A DNA stretch of 64,000 bases, from positions 62,001-126,000 of the forward strand of contig CALURC010000008.1 in the NCBI GenBank assembly GCA_944323075.1, written 5' to 3'. The DNA is from an uncultured Alistipes sp. (GTDB lineage: Bacteria; Bacteroidota; Bacteroidia; Bacteroidales; Rikenellaceae). Below are positions 45,143 to 53,881 of the stretch, in pieces; positions within the stretch are counted from its first letter, which is position 1, and each line of letters starts with the position of its first letter. The position numbers and the translations under genes are program-made. Under the pieces are notes generated by a model that was given only the letters and a program-made list of their open reading frames with translations, ran no database searches and was not told the origin of the DNA.

Positions 45143-47515
45143 CTATTTGCTTAAATTGATAATCGAAGCAACCATAGCCGCTAAAGAAGCTGTAGAAGAC
45201 ATGAAGCCCATCGTGTTCACCAATCCGTTTCCGGTTCTTTCCGGTCTCATCGGTACTACAATCTGACATCCGGCCTCAACCTTCGGATAACGCTTAAAGA
45301 AGAACCCCCCCCGCGTTGCAGCAACTTTTCCATTCATATACACCACAAAAGGTCTTCTCCGTGCCTCTTTTTTATACCCTCCGGCTTGCCTTATATATTC
45401 TTTGAATTTTTTCTGATCATATACAACCGTATTCTGGTACAAAACAGCACCGGAAATACTGACAGTTCCAATATATTTCGGAACAAATATTCTATCCCCC
45501 TCCCGCAGAATAATATCATCCGGACAACCTGGATCCTGAACAGCTTTAGCCACATCGATTCCGACCGGATAATATTCAGGAATAACGACAGATTCCGTTG
45601 CAATCGAATCTTTCCCTTTATTAGTATTAGCTATATTCAATACGGCTTGCACTCTTGCCTTTTGATCTTCTGTCATCCGTCGTTGTACACTCGCTCCTAA
45701 AATATAGGCTTCAGGAGTAAATCCTCCCGCATTACGAATAATATCCGACAAACGACTCCCTGCTGTAGCTAGCACATATGCTCCTTCAAATAAAACTTGT
45801 CCCTCAACATAAACCTTCTGTTGTGCGGAATATCCGGGAGAACGTCGTACTATAATCTCATCAAATGGCTCTATAACAAATCGAGCATCCTCTGGAGCAA
45901 TCTTCAGGTCTTCTGTGATATCGAACGTATACACCTCTGCCGTTTTGGGAGTATAAGTCGTAGATTGTGGATCTTTAACCCTTCGGGCAATCTCGATCTT
46001 AGCCAACGATGCTGATTCACGTAATCCTCCACACAAAAGTATAACGTCCTCAACGGTCATCCCCTGCCGGTAGGGAATCGTATCCGGTGCATTTACTTCC
46101 CCTGATACCGTTATGATATAATTTTCACGCAAGTCATAAATATTGGGAATATACACCTGATCCAAATTACACAACGGAATATCTTCTCCACTCATTACCT
46201 TCCGCACATCAAACGGGATAACTGTATATAGATTAGTTGTCGAATCATATCTGGAAATTTGTCCCCGAGATGCGAACTCAGATCCCCTTAAACCTTCCGC
46301 TTTTTTAATCAACTGAGACAATGTCGAAATCTTATCGGAAAGTTCATATTGACCGGGACGCCAAACTGCACCAGAAATTGAAATCATATTCCGATAAATC
46401 GGCAGAACCTCTCCCACGAAAACCGAGTCGCCATCCTGCACCTCAAAATCAGAAAAATCGGGACGATCAACCGTAAGAATCTCCCATGCACGGCCATTGC
46501 TTTTACGATATACGGTTACATTTTCACTATATGCATCTCCAGTAAATCCTCCGGTATAGTCAATTAATGTACCCAACGTTTCTCCCTCTTTCATATCATA
46601 GGCCATACCCCTCTTCACTTTACCTGCAATCCGCACATGATTATCGTAGGGAGGAACAATGATCATATCATTATCTTCCAAGCGGATATTGGTCTCATAC
46701 TTCCCATTGATCAAATAATCATACACATCCAAATCCGCTACCTCTTTGCTGTTTCGATAAACCTTCACATGACGCAAAGATCCAATATTGTTAACCCCTC
46801 CCGCAGAATACAATGCATTGAACAGAGTGGCTAATGAAGGTAATGTATAGGTCCCGGGCACACGAACCTCACCTGAAATATTTACTTTAATACTTCTAAT
46901 TTGCCCCAATGTTACACGAACCTGACCGTTCATGATTTCGCTGATTTTAGCAGCAATTAATTGCTGAGCCTCCGCTACAGTCAATCCTGCAAGAGATATC
47001 GGACCGACTCCCTGTATACTGATACTCCCTTCAGGAGATATCTTTTCTCGATTTCGGAACTCCGACTCACCCCACACCTCAATCATCACCTCATCTCCGG
47101 GTCCCAACACGTAATTAGGAGGAGTAGCAATATTATAACTCGGAGCAAACGTCAAATTTTCAGTAGAAAAAATCTCTTGTCCGAACACTGTATTCGAATT
47201 ACTATTCAAACTATCTAGACGGAATTGTCCTCCTGTAGCGTTTGCCCTATTCTGCAAATATTCCTCATCTACATTCCTTTGTGATGAATTTCTACTGAGT
47301 GAATCAGAGGCTATCGTAGAAGAAGAAGTAATGGTTGCCGTCGACGATGGAGATCCATTCGCATTTAAAACTGCATTAATTTGGGCGTCAGATGCACCCA
47401 TAGCTTTCGCCCGTTGAACCATATCCGAAGTAACTGCAACTTGTGCACTAACAAGTCCAGACGGTCCAAGCAACAACAAAATCGATACTAAAACAAATCT
47501 AAATGTCGAATTCAT
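45143..47515 (-). CDS. SLBB-domain polysaccharide export outer-membrane protein
   Basis: This 790-residue Wza-related protein has a signal peptide (about residues 1-24, ending VSAQ), a Ser/Thr-rich polar region, a Poly_export domain (near 130-210; YVLGPGDEVMIEVWGESEF) and multiple SLBB domains to about residue 740 (repeats such as VRIAGKVKRGMAY, ISISGAVWRPGQYELS, VTVSGEVNAPDTI and VYVEGQVLFEGAYV). It ends in a short hydrophobic stretch. It is much longer than Wza (379 residues), as is common for Bacteroidota exporters. It likely forms a periplasmic/outer-membrane conduit for capsule or exopolysaccharide. Its start overlaps the WecA-like stop by 4 nt. Confidence 0.9.
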   Translation of the reverse strand: MNSTFRFVLVSILLLLGPSGLVSAQVAVTSDMVQRAKAMGASDAQINAVLNANGSPSSTATITSSSTIASDSLSRNSSQRNVDEEYLQNRANATGGQFRLDSLNSNSNTVFGQEIFSTENLTFAPSYNIATPPNYVLGPGDEVMIEVWGESEFRNREKISPEGSISIQGVGPISLAGLTVAEAQQLIAAKISEIMNGQVRVTLGQIRSIKVNISGEVRVPGTYTLPSLATLFNALYSAGGVNNIGSLRHVKVYRNSKEVADLDVYDYLINGKYETNIRLEDNDMIIVPPYDNHVRIAGKVKRGMAYDMKEGETLGTLIDYTGGFTGDAYSENVTVYRKSNGRAWEILTVDRPDFSDFEVQDGDSVFVGEVLPIYRNMISISGAVWRPGQYELSDKISTLSQLIKKAEGLRGSEFASRGQISRYDSTTNLYTVIPFDVRKVMSGEDIPLCNLDQVYIPNIYDLRENYIITVSGEVNAPDTIPYRQGMTVEDVILLCGGLRESASLAKIEIARRVKDPQSTTYTPKTAEVYTFDITEDLKIAPEDARFVIEPFDEIIVRRSPGYSAQQKVYVEGQVLFEGAYVLATAGSRLSDIIRNAGGFTPEAYILGASVQRRMTEDQKARVQAVLNIANTNKGKDSIATESVVIPEYYPVGIDVAKAVQDPGCPDDIILREGDRIFVPKYIGTVSISGAVLYQNTVVYDQKKFKEYIRQAGGYKKEARRRPFVVYMNGKVAATRGGFFFKRYPKVEAGCQIVVPMRPERTGNGLVNTMGFMSSTASLAAMVASIINLSK

Positions 47516-48609
47516 ACAAGCTTTTTATTTCGTTTTCCCAAAAGATCGATCACGTAAATCATTATAAATCCAAGAATCAAATCTAAGAAAAACAATATAT
47601 TGATATTTATATCTTTAAGCAAAACATTCAGCACAACAAAACATGCTTGCATAAAAATTATAGTCATCGAACTTTGGAAATGGTTCAATCCGAGACGCAG
47701 CATTTTATGATGAATATGTCGTTTGTCGGGATAGAAAGGAGACAATCCGGCTTTGATTCTCACAAAAAAAACACGAATTGTGTCGAATACCGGAATAAAC
47801 ACCATACCCAGAAAAACAGCAGGTGCAGCAGGTGTATTAAACATGGCAGTTTCGACATTCATGTTATAAAATTTAAGCCCGAAAAAAGCGATTAGATACC
47901 CCAATGTTAACGACCCTGTATCTCCCATAAAGATCTTCATTCGATTGCCAGACACATTGTAGAAGAAAAAGACGCTTACAACGCCTACGATTCCAGCAAC
48001 CATGATTCCGTACACATACAAGTTGTTCCATGTAAACCAAATACCCAAGGCTCCGAGAGTTAACAATGAAAGACCCGAACACAGACCATCGATCCCATCA
48101 ATCAAATTATATGCATTCATTAACAATACGCATACCAATACGGTCAGAACCGCTCCGACAGCAACAGGAACCGTATGTATTCCAAACAATCCCCCTAAAT
48201 TGCCGATCCGACATCCTCCATAAACCAAGAGCAATGAGACAAAAATCTGTACGACAAATTTACTCTTATATGTCAGTCCTGTAAGATCATCCGCCAGACC
48301 CGTAAAGAAGACCATGGTCAATCCAGCCAACAAAAACATTCCTTCCCGAAAAACATCCGTTTCCAAAGACCATGCACTGATCTCCCATCCACCGAAATAG
48401 CGGATTCCCATAATCAAAGCGACAGAGAATATAAATGCCGGCAGGAAAGCGACTCCTCCCAGACGGGGAATGTTTCCATGATGTAATTTCCGCTCGGAGA
48501 TTTCGTCAAATAATTTCTTTTTTTTCGAAATTATAATGATTCTCGGAATCACAACGACCCCGACTAAAGCTGAAACCAGAAGTGTTATGACAACAAACAA
48601 TGTCAGCAT
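47512..48609 (-). CDS. WecA/MraY-family undecaprenyl-phosphate sugar-phosphate transferase
   Basis: This 365-residue membrane protein has about ten to eleven helices and belongs to the polyprenyl-phosphate N-acetylhexosamine-1-phosphate transferase family. Family motifs: RKLHHGNIPRLGGVAFL near residue 40, LADDLTGL near residue 105 with the Asp-Asp pair, NAYNLIDGIDGLCSG near residue 165, GDTGSLTLGY near 230 and the KAGLSPFYPDKRHIHHKML motif near residue 285. It would start a lipid-linked glycan such as O-antigen or exopolysaccharide. It is translationally coupled to the SLBB export gene by an ATGA overlap. Confidence 0.9.
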   Translation of the reverse strand: MLTLFVVITLLVSALVGVVVIPRIIIISKKKKLFDEISERKLHHGNIPRLGGVAFLPAFIFSVALIMGIRYFGGWEISAWSLETDVFREGMFLLAGLTMVFFTGLADDLTGLTYKSKFVVQIFVSLLLVYGGCRIGNLGGLFGIHTVPVAVGAVLTVLVCVLLMNAYNLIDGIDGLCSGLSLLTLGALGIWFTWNNLYVYGIMVAGIVGVVSVFFFYNVSGNRMKIFMGDTGSLTLGYLIAFFGLKFYNMNVETAMFNTPAAPAVFLGMVFIPVFDTIRVFFVRIKAGLSPFYPDKRHIHHKMLRLGLNHFQSSMTIIFMQACFVVLNVLLKDININILFFLDLILGFIMIYVIDLLGKRNKKLV

Positions 48610-48648
48610 TATTCTCTATTTTTTTGAGATGTGCATAAATAAGCGTTG

Positions 48649-48656
48649 CAAAGGTA
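48649..48656 (-). promoter_or_regulatory. -7 promoter box for WecA-like/SLBB operon
   Basis: The minus strand reads TACCTTTG (TAnnTTTG), 40 nt before the ATG at 48609. No -33 partner is clear. Confidence 0.45.
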
Positions 48657-48743
48657 CTAATTATGTTTGATATTCTGCTTATCTCCTTAAGAAAAACCCA
48701 CTTTTACACGCTTATACATTACAAACGTATCAAAATTAATGTT

Positions 48744-48751
48744 TATTTTTG
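48744..48751 (+). promoter_or_regulatory. -7 promoter box for ugd
   Basis: TATTTTTG (TAnnTTTG) lies 67 nt before the ugd ATG. No clear -33 partner. Confidence 0.4.
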
Positions 48752-48818
48752 TCCATAATTTTGAAGCCTAAAATTTAAATCTCGCAAGGCTCGAATAAAG
48801 CATAAAAACGACAAGTCA

Positions 48819-50132
48819 ATGAAAATAGCAATCGTCGGTAGTGGGTATGTCGGTTTGGTTTCAGGAGTCTGTTTTTCAGAAATGGGAGTCGAAGTTGTCT
48901 GTATCGACAAGGACTCCGATAAGATCGAAAAACTACGTAATGGACAAGTCCCCATTTATGAACCGGAGCTCGATACATTAATCCGTAAAAATCTATCAGC
49001 CGGTCGATTAAGCTTCGAAACCGACCTAACATCGGTCATTGATACGACTGACATTGTTTTTATTGCTGTCGGCACACCTTCCGACAGCGACGGCAGCGCC
49101 GATTCAAGCAGTGTCTTTGCCGTAGCCAGAACGTTTGGAGCCTCAATTTCACGTTATACGCTATTAGTCACTAAAAGTACTGTTCCTGTCGGAACTTCCG
49201 TGAAGATCAAAGCGATCGTACACGAAGAGTTGCTGCGACGGGGAGTAAACATACCGTTTGATGTAGCATCAAATCCTGAATTTCTTAAAGAGGGCAATGC
49301 CATCAAGGACTTTATGAGTCCCGATCGTGTTGTTGTCGGCACAGAAAGCGAACGGGCCAAAGAATTAATGAGTCGACTCTACCGTCCGTTTCTTCTAAAC
49401 AATTTCCGGGTCATTTTCATGGATATCGCTTCTGCCGAGATGACCAAATACGCTGCGAACTGCATGCTGGCTACACGCATCAGCTTTATGAACGATATCG
49501 CTAATCTCTGCGAATACGTCGGTGCCGATATCAATATGGTCCGTAAAGGAATAGGCAGCGATCCGCGCATCGGCCAGAAGTTTCTTTATCCCGGATGTGG
49601 CTACGGAGGTTCCTGTTTCCCAAAGGATATCAAGGCCCTGATACATACAGCTGAAACTGTAGGTTATCCGATGCAAATCCTCCATGCCGTTGAAGCAGTC
49701 AACGAACGACAGAAACGTATTCTTTTCGACAAATTGATGCGTCATTTCGCAAACGATCTCAAAGGTCGTCGTATCGCATTGTGGGGAGTTGCGTTCAAAC
49801 CCGAAACAGACGATATCCGGGAAGCCCCATCGATGACACTGATCGAACTGATTCTTGGAGCAGGAGGCGAAATTTCCGTATACGATCCTGCAGCGATGGA
49901 AGAGTGCCGCCACAAATGGGGTGATCGAATCCAGTACGGATCCGACATGTACGATGCAGTAACCGATGCAGATGCACTATTGTTGGTTACCGAATGGAAA
50001 GAGTTCAGACTTCCTTCATGGTCTGTCGTAAAACGATTGATGCGCACTCCCATTCTGTTCGACGGACGTAATATTTATGATCGACATGACCTCGAGGAGA
50101 ATCAATTCACTTATTACTGTATAGGAAACTAA
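48819..50132 (+). CDS. ugd: UDP-glucose 6-dehydrogenase
   Basis: This 437-residue NAD+-dependent enzyme oxidises UDP-glucose to UDP-glucuronate. The N-terminal Rossmann motif is IVGSGYVGLVSG, followed by FIAVGTPSDSDG and TVPVGTS. The catalytic Cys266 sits in GCGYGGSCFPKD and the C-terminal NAD/UDP domain has WGVAFKPETDDIREAPS. UDP-glucuronate typically feeds capsule or exopolysaccharide, which suits its divergent neighbours, a WecA-like transferase and an SLBB exporter. Confidence 0.96.
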   Translation: MKIAIVGSGYVGLVSGVCFSEMGVEVVCIDKDSDKIEKLRNGQVPIYEPELDTLIRKNLSAGRLSFETDLTSVIDTTDIVFIAVGTPSDSDGSADSSSVFAVARTFGASISRYTLLVTKSTVPVGTSVKIKAIVHEELLRRGVNIPFDVASNPEFLKEGNAIKDFMSPDRVVVGTESERAKELMSRLYRPFLLNNFRVIFMDIASAEMTKYAANCMLATRISFMNDIANLCEYVGADINMVRKGIGSDPRIGQKFLYPGCGYGGSCFPKDIKALIHTAETVGYPMQILHAVEAVNERQKRILFDKLMRHFANDLKGRRIALWGVAFKPETDDIREAPSMTLIELILGAGGEISVYDPAAMEECRHKWGDRIQYGSDMYDAVTDADALLLVTEWKEFRLPSWSVVKRLMRTPILFDGRNIYDRHDLEENQFTYYCIGN

Positions 50133-50169
50133 ACGTTTCCCCCCTGACTGACGTCACTCCGATAATAAG

Positions 50170-50208
50170 ATATACGACTGTCTTTTTGCTGACAGTCGTA
50201 TATTTTTA
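50170..50208. terminator. Terminator between ugd and OM barrel gene
   Basis: A 13-bp perfect stem ATATACGACTGTC/GACAGTCGTATAT (50170-50182 with 50191-50203) is followed by TTTTT on the plus strand. It sits between convergent genes and may act on both strands. Confidence 0.85.
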
Positions 50209-50245
50209 TGAAGTTTTTTACACTTCATCTATCACCAATCCCTAA

Positions 50246-50878
50246 TTAAAAGCTAAGGCCCAGACGGAATCCAAAATTATTCAACTGACTCATTTTATCC
50301 TGCATGACCGTACCCTCATTAGTCGCATAACTATAATAGAGAGCGGCATGAAATCCGATGCGAGTCTGTGAGAAAGGACGTATCTGTACACCCAGTTCCG
50401 GCGACATGTAAAATCCCCACGTCTCTTCATAGGCTTGCAGGATATAAAAGTCCGATGAAATTCGCGCATAATTTGCACCGAGCTTCATGGCAACATAAGG
50501 TTCGCAGATACTTCCGGCCAGAAACCGATAGCGTCCGGTCACACCGAACGGCACCTGATAAAGGGAATGCTGTTGGTCCGTGGTAACAGCCGAAGATGGG
50601 GTCATGGATATTGTGCGACGAGAAACATATTCATTATTCGTGTGATAAGAAAGAAAAGCACCTATACCAAAATTACATGGAAAATAGTATCCGCCTTCAA
50701 AATTCATACCCCATCCGCTCGCTTTATCCACATAACTGGCTCCGAGCGGAACATTAAATTGCCAATCGATATTCATGTATATATCTGAATTATATTGCGC
50801 CTGGCTCAATGCCGGACAAAACGACAAAGCAACTACAGCAACACCCCATCCTATGATTTTCTTTTTTATGTTTTTCAT
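50246..50878 (-). CDS. Outer-membrane beta-barrel protein
   Basis: This 210-residue protein has a signal peptide (about residues 1-28, ending SQAQ). The mature part consists of alternating aromatic/polar strands with Gly/Tyr turns (MNFEGGYYFPCNFGIGAFLSYH, FGVTGRYRFLAGS, VAMKLGANYARIS, IGFHAALYYSYAT) and ends in LGLSF with a terminal Phe, as outer-membrane barrels do. It looks like a small eight-stranded OmpW/OmpX-like barrel. Function is unknown. It follows the DUF4136 lipoprotein gene by 40 nt and is probably cotranscribed. Confidence 0.8.
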   Translation of the reverse strand: MKNIKKKIIGWGVAVVALSFCPALSQAQYNSDIYMNIDWQFNVPLGASYVDKASGWGMNFEGGYYFPCNFGIGAFLSYHTNNEYVSRRTISMTPSSAVTTDQQHSLYQVPFGVTGRYRFLAGSICEPYVAMKLGANYARISSDFYILQAYEETWGFYMSPELGVQIRPFSQTRIGFHAALYYSYATNEGTVMQDKMSQLNNFGFRLGLSF

Positions 50879-50918
50879 GACATCAACGTTTTTATAATAA
50901 ATGAATACTCATTGTGCG

Positions 50919-51560
50919 TTACTCCACATCTCGTATCAGATAGGAGGATTGAATAAAAGATTGGTCCACGGCCCTCACCGTAAGGGTAACATTAAATGAA
51001 TCGGAACCACTGAGCAATCCGCTCAATAAGGAGTTCCACACCACTGGCAACTTCCGTTCCGGTCCGGTTTCTGCCGTTAGATCGACCATTTCGGTCAACA
51101 GCGACCCGACACTGTAACTATACACCACCGGATACGGATAATACCAGTCCGACCAATCTCCCCAATATCCGGGCCACCAATATCCGGGATAGGCATTCCA
51201 CCAATAAGGAGAACTGTAATAATCAACAAAATAGGAAACGCTCTCGATATAACTGATCTGTAAGCCCAAATCGGCTTCCTCTTTGTCCGAAACGCGTAAA
51301 TAGCCGCACATACCCATATTATCGGCATAGGTTTCCAATATGGCTTCAGCATTAATTCCTGTCCAGTACTCGGGAATATCCCTATCACCGATAATCATGA
51401 TGCTGTCCGGCATATAATAGGTCACAAATTCATTGAAATTCGCCGCAGTATCATAATTGGTAAACACCAAAAAATCACTGCTCAACTCTCCCAGATCGGG
51501 ATCGCGCCGACAAGCGACCAACGCAAATACGGCCATTAAAATGTAAATCGATTTTTTCAT
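50919..51560 (-). CDS. DUF4136 domain-containing lipoprotein
   Basis: This 213-residue protein has a lipoprotein signal ending LVAC (Cys17) and a DUF4136-type beta-sandwich with DFLVFTNYDTAANFNEFVTYY near the start. Residues near 113-150 form an unusually Trp/Tyr/Pro/Gly-rich segment (PYWWNAYPGYWWPGYWGDW). The mature protein is probably anchored in the outer membrane facing the periplasm. The molecular role of DUF4136 is not known. Gene order places it with a small outer-membrane barrel, so the two may work together. Confidence 0.8.
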   Translation of the reverse strand: MKKSIYILMAVFALVACRRDPDLGELSSDFLVFTNYDTAANFNEFVTYYMPDSIMIIGDRDIPEYWTGINAEAILETYADNMGMCGYLRVSDKEEADLGLQISYIESVSYFVDYYSSPYWWNAYPGYWWPGYWGDWSDWYYPYPVVYSYSVGSLLTEMVDLTAETGPERKLPVVWNSLLSGLLSGSDSFNVTLTVRAVDQSFIQSSYLIRDVE

Positions 51561-51950
51561 GCTTTTTAAAATTAAAATATGGTTTATTGGAACTTTCGAA
51601 TGAGATCCGACATGACTGAATCAAAATTCATTCCATAAGTTTATTCGATCCAATCCAGAAAAATTTTAAAAGCACAAACCCGCAAAATAGAGATCGCCCC
51701 AGATCAGAGTCAATCCCCGATCCGTTCTTCATGGTAAAGAAAGAGAAGCTCCATCGTAGATAGAGCTTAAAAGTTTATGTAAATATCTATCTTGAGAAAA
51801 TATACTGAAAAGCTAATCGCTCGTCAACTTCAATTCGATGTATACCTCGACATACAGCCTGCCAAATCAGCGACAGATTACTTTCAATCAACTATTTAGC
51901 AAAACACACACATAAAAAAAGCGACCTGCAATCTATATGCAAGTCGCTTG
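51561..51950. other. Intergenic region upstream of the DUF4136 gene
   Basis: About 390 nt with no convincing ORF. Its right end holds the tRNA-Ser terminator hairpin (51914-51949). I find no exact TAnnTTTG on the minus strand, so the promoter of the DUF4136-barrel pair is not identified. Confidence 0.5.
51914..51949 (-). terminator. Terminator of tRNA-Ser
   Basis: The stem AAGCGAC/GTCGCTT (51919-51925 with 51943-51949), extended by TGCA/TGCA further in, is followed on the minus strand by TTTTTTTATG. It begins 2 nt after the tRNA. Confidence 0.8.
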
Positions 51951-52039
51951 CGGAAAGTGGGGGATTCGAACCCCCGGTACCAGTTACCCAGCACGGCAGT
52001 TTAGCAAACTGCTGGTTTCAGCCACTCACCCAACTTTCC
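51951..52039 (-). tRNA. tRNA-Ser (anticodon GCT)
   Basis: An 89-nt class II tRNA: acceptor GGAAAGT/ACTTTCC with discriminator G, anticodon stem GCAGT/ACTGC around loop TTGCTAA (anticodon GCT, reads AGC and AGU), a long variable arm and T-loop TTCGAAT. CCA is not encoded. Confidence 0.95.
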
Positions 52040-52072
52040 TTGTATCGAAACGAGCGCGGCTCAAATCGGATA

Positions 52073-52103
52073 CAAAACTAAACTATTTTTGCGTAAAAGC
52101 AAA
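52073..52103 (-). promoter_or_regulatory. Promoter of tRNA-Ser
   Basis: On the minus strand TTTG (52103-52100), exactly 19 nt, then TAGTTTTG (52080-52073): an ideal Bacteroidota promoter, 33 nt before the tRNA. Confidence 0.7.
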
Positions 52104-52170
52104 ATTTTTCAGAATCAATACTTCGTTCTTTACGTTCTTCGCCCCAATCGAAGATGATTATCAGACCACT

Positions 52171-53112
52171 CTAAAATATAAATTTCGAGCTGATCTCCTT
52201 ATAATCATGAACCCGTTCGATTACATCGGCAAAGATGTCAGCTACCGACAATACCGTAAATTTTGAGGTGTCTTCGGTCGTTTTAAGCGGAATCGTATCG
52301 GTCACGATAACCTCGGAAAGCGCACTCTTATTGATTCGATCGTAAGCAGGTCCGGACAATACGGGATGCGTAACGGCAGCACGGACACTTTTTGCTCCTA
52401 ACTCTTTGAACATATCCGCCGCCTTGGTAATAGTCCCTGCCGTATCAATCATGTCATCCATGATGATAATATTCCGATCTTTCACATCGCCGATAGCCGT
52501 AATTTTTCCTACCACATTGGCTTTTTCACGCTGCTTGTGACAGATAATCATCGGTGCATCCAAATGTTGCGAATAAGCATTGGCCCGTTTTGCACCACCC
52601 ATATCAGGAGCTGCAATCGACAGATTTTCTATATTAAGATTTTTGATATAAGGGACGAAAATACCGCTGGCATAGAGGTGATCGACCGGGATATCGAAAA
52701 ATCCCTGAATCTGATCGGCATGAAGATCCATTGTCATAATCCGATCGACCCCGGCAGCACGCAGCAGGTTTGCGACCAATTTGGCACCAATGGAAACTCT
52801 CGGACGATCTTTCCGGTCTTGTCTTGCCCAACCGAAATAGGGCATGACAGCGATGACACGATGGGCCGATGCACGATGGGCAGCATCGATCATTAACAGC
52901 AGCTCCATCAAGTTGTCAGCAGGCGGGAAAGTCGACTGAACGATAAATACCGTACATCCACGAATACTTTCGTCATAGGCGGGCTGAAACTCCCCGTCGC
53001 TGAATTCGAGCACTTGAGAATTGCCCAAACCGATTCCGAAATTGGAAGCGATCTTTTCGGCCAGATAGCGGGAACCCCGACATGAAAAAATCTTAATCTT
53101 ATGAATTGCCAT
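52171..53112 (-). CDS. prs: Ribose-phosphate pyrophosphokinase
   Basis: This 313-residue enzyme makes PRPP from ribose-5-phosphate and ATP for purines, pyrimidines, His, Trp and NAD. The flexible-loop and substrate motifs are intact: FSDGEFQ near residue 38, RQDRKDRPRVSIGAK near residue 95, DLHADQIQGFFDIPVDHL near 130, and the PRPP-binding IIMDDMIDTAGT near 215. It is a class I Prs of the usual length. It lies upstream of tRNA-Ser on the same strand. Confidence 0.96.
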   Translation of the reverse strand: MAIHKIKIFSCRGSRYLAEKIASNFGIGLGNSQVLEFSDGEFQPAYDESIRGCTVFIVQSTFPPADNLMELLLMIDAAHRASAHRVIAVMPYFGWARQDRKDRPRVSIGAKLVANLLRAAGVDRIMTMDLHADQIQGFFDIPVDHLYASGIFVPYIKNLNIENLSIAAPDMGGAKRANAYSQHLDAPMIICHKQREKANVVGKITAIGDVKDRNIIIMDDMIDTAGTITKAADMFKELGAKSVRAAVTHPVLSGPAYDRINKSALSEVIVTDTIPLKTTEDTSKFTVLSVADIFADVIERVHDYKEISSKFIF

Positions 53113-53138
53113 GATCTGAAGAGTTGTTCATTCGTGCA

Positions 53139-53146
53139 CAAATGTA
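53139..53146 (-). promoter_or_regulatory. -7 promoter box for prs
   Basis: The minus strand reads TACATTTG (TAnnTTTG), 27 nt before the prs ATG; the -33 region is weak (TATG). Confidence 0.4.
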
Positions 53147-53246
53147 CGCCATTTTCATGAAAAACATAGGGAATGTTTGTAACTTTTTCGTAATAAATGG
53201 CCGAAGAGCTTTTTTCTATGGATTTTTGGAGCCTTCCGGGACTTTT

Positions 53247-53855
53247 TTACATGTTTTGTTTCCACAAATCCAAACACTCCTCTATATAATCGAGTACCTC
53301 CTCACGCCCTTGGCGCTTTTCGGAAGAGGTTCGGAAAACAGGAGGCAACTGATCCCATGTCTCCCGTAACACCCGACCGAAACGGGCTATATTCGACGAT
53401 GTCTTGTCGACCGACTGTTTGTCACATTTGGTAAAGATCAGGCCAAAAGGAACTCCATGCTCCCCGAGCAGATGGATGAATTCCAAATCTATCTTTTGCG
53501 GTTCGAGACGTGAATCAATCAACACGAAAAGCGAAACCATATTTTCCCGTCGTAACACATAATCGGTGATCAAGCGCGAAAAGGCCCCCCGCTGATCCTT
53601 CGAAACCCGGGCGTACCCATATCCGGGCAAATCGACCAGATACCATGTCCCATCAATCTTAAAATGGTTGATCAATCGGGTTTTTCCGGGAGTGGCCGAG
53701 ACTTTGGCAAGACCCGGACGATCTGTCAGCAAATTGATCAGAGAAGATTTCCCGACATTCGATCTGCCGATAAACGCAAATTCGGGTAACGAGTCTTTCG
53801 GACATTGTTCCAATTTTTGACTACTGACAGTAAATACAGCTGAACGGATATTCAT
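53247..53855 (-). CDS. engB: Ribosome biogenesis GTP-binding protein EngB/YsxC
   Basis: This 202-residue GTPase assists 50S subunit assembly. G1 is FIGRSNVGKSSLINLL, G2 is ATPGKTRLINHF, G3 is VDLPGYGYARV and G4 is FTKCDKQ. The start is taken at the ATG at 53855 (MNIRSAVFTV), which matches the family; the open frame extends ten residues further to 53885. It starts 27 nt after the antiporter stop at 53882, so the two are probably cotranscribed. Confidence 0.94.
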   Translation of the reverse strand: MNIRSAVFTVSSQKLEQCPKDSLPEFAFIGRSNVGKSSLINLLTDRPGLAKVSATPGKTRLINHFKIDGTWYLVDLPGYGYARVSKDQRGAFSRLITDYVLRRENMVSLFVLIDSRLEPQKIDLEFIHLLGEHGVPFGLIFTKCDKQSVDKTSSNIARFGRVLRETWDQLPPVFRTSSEKRQGREEVLDYIEECLDLWKQNM

Positions 53856-53881
53856 GACACAACGATTTGGATCGACGCCAA

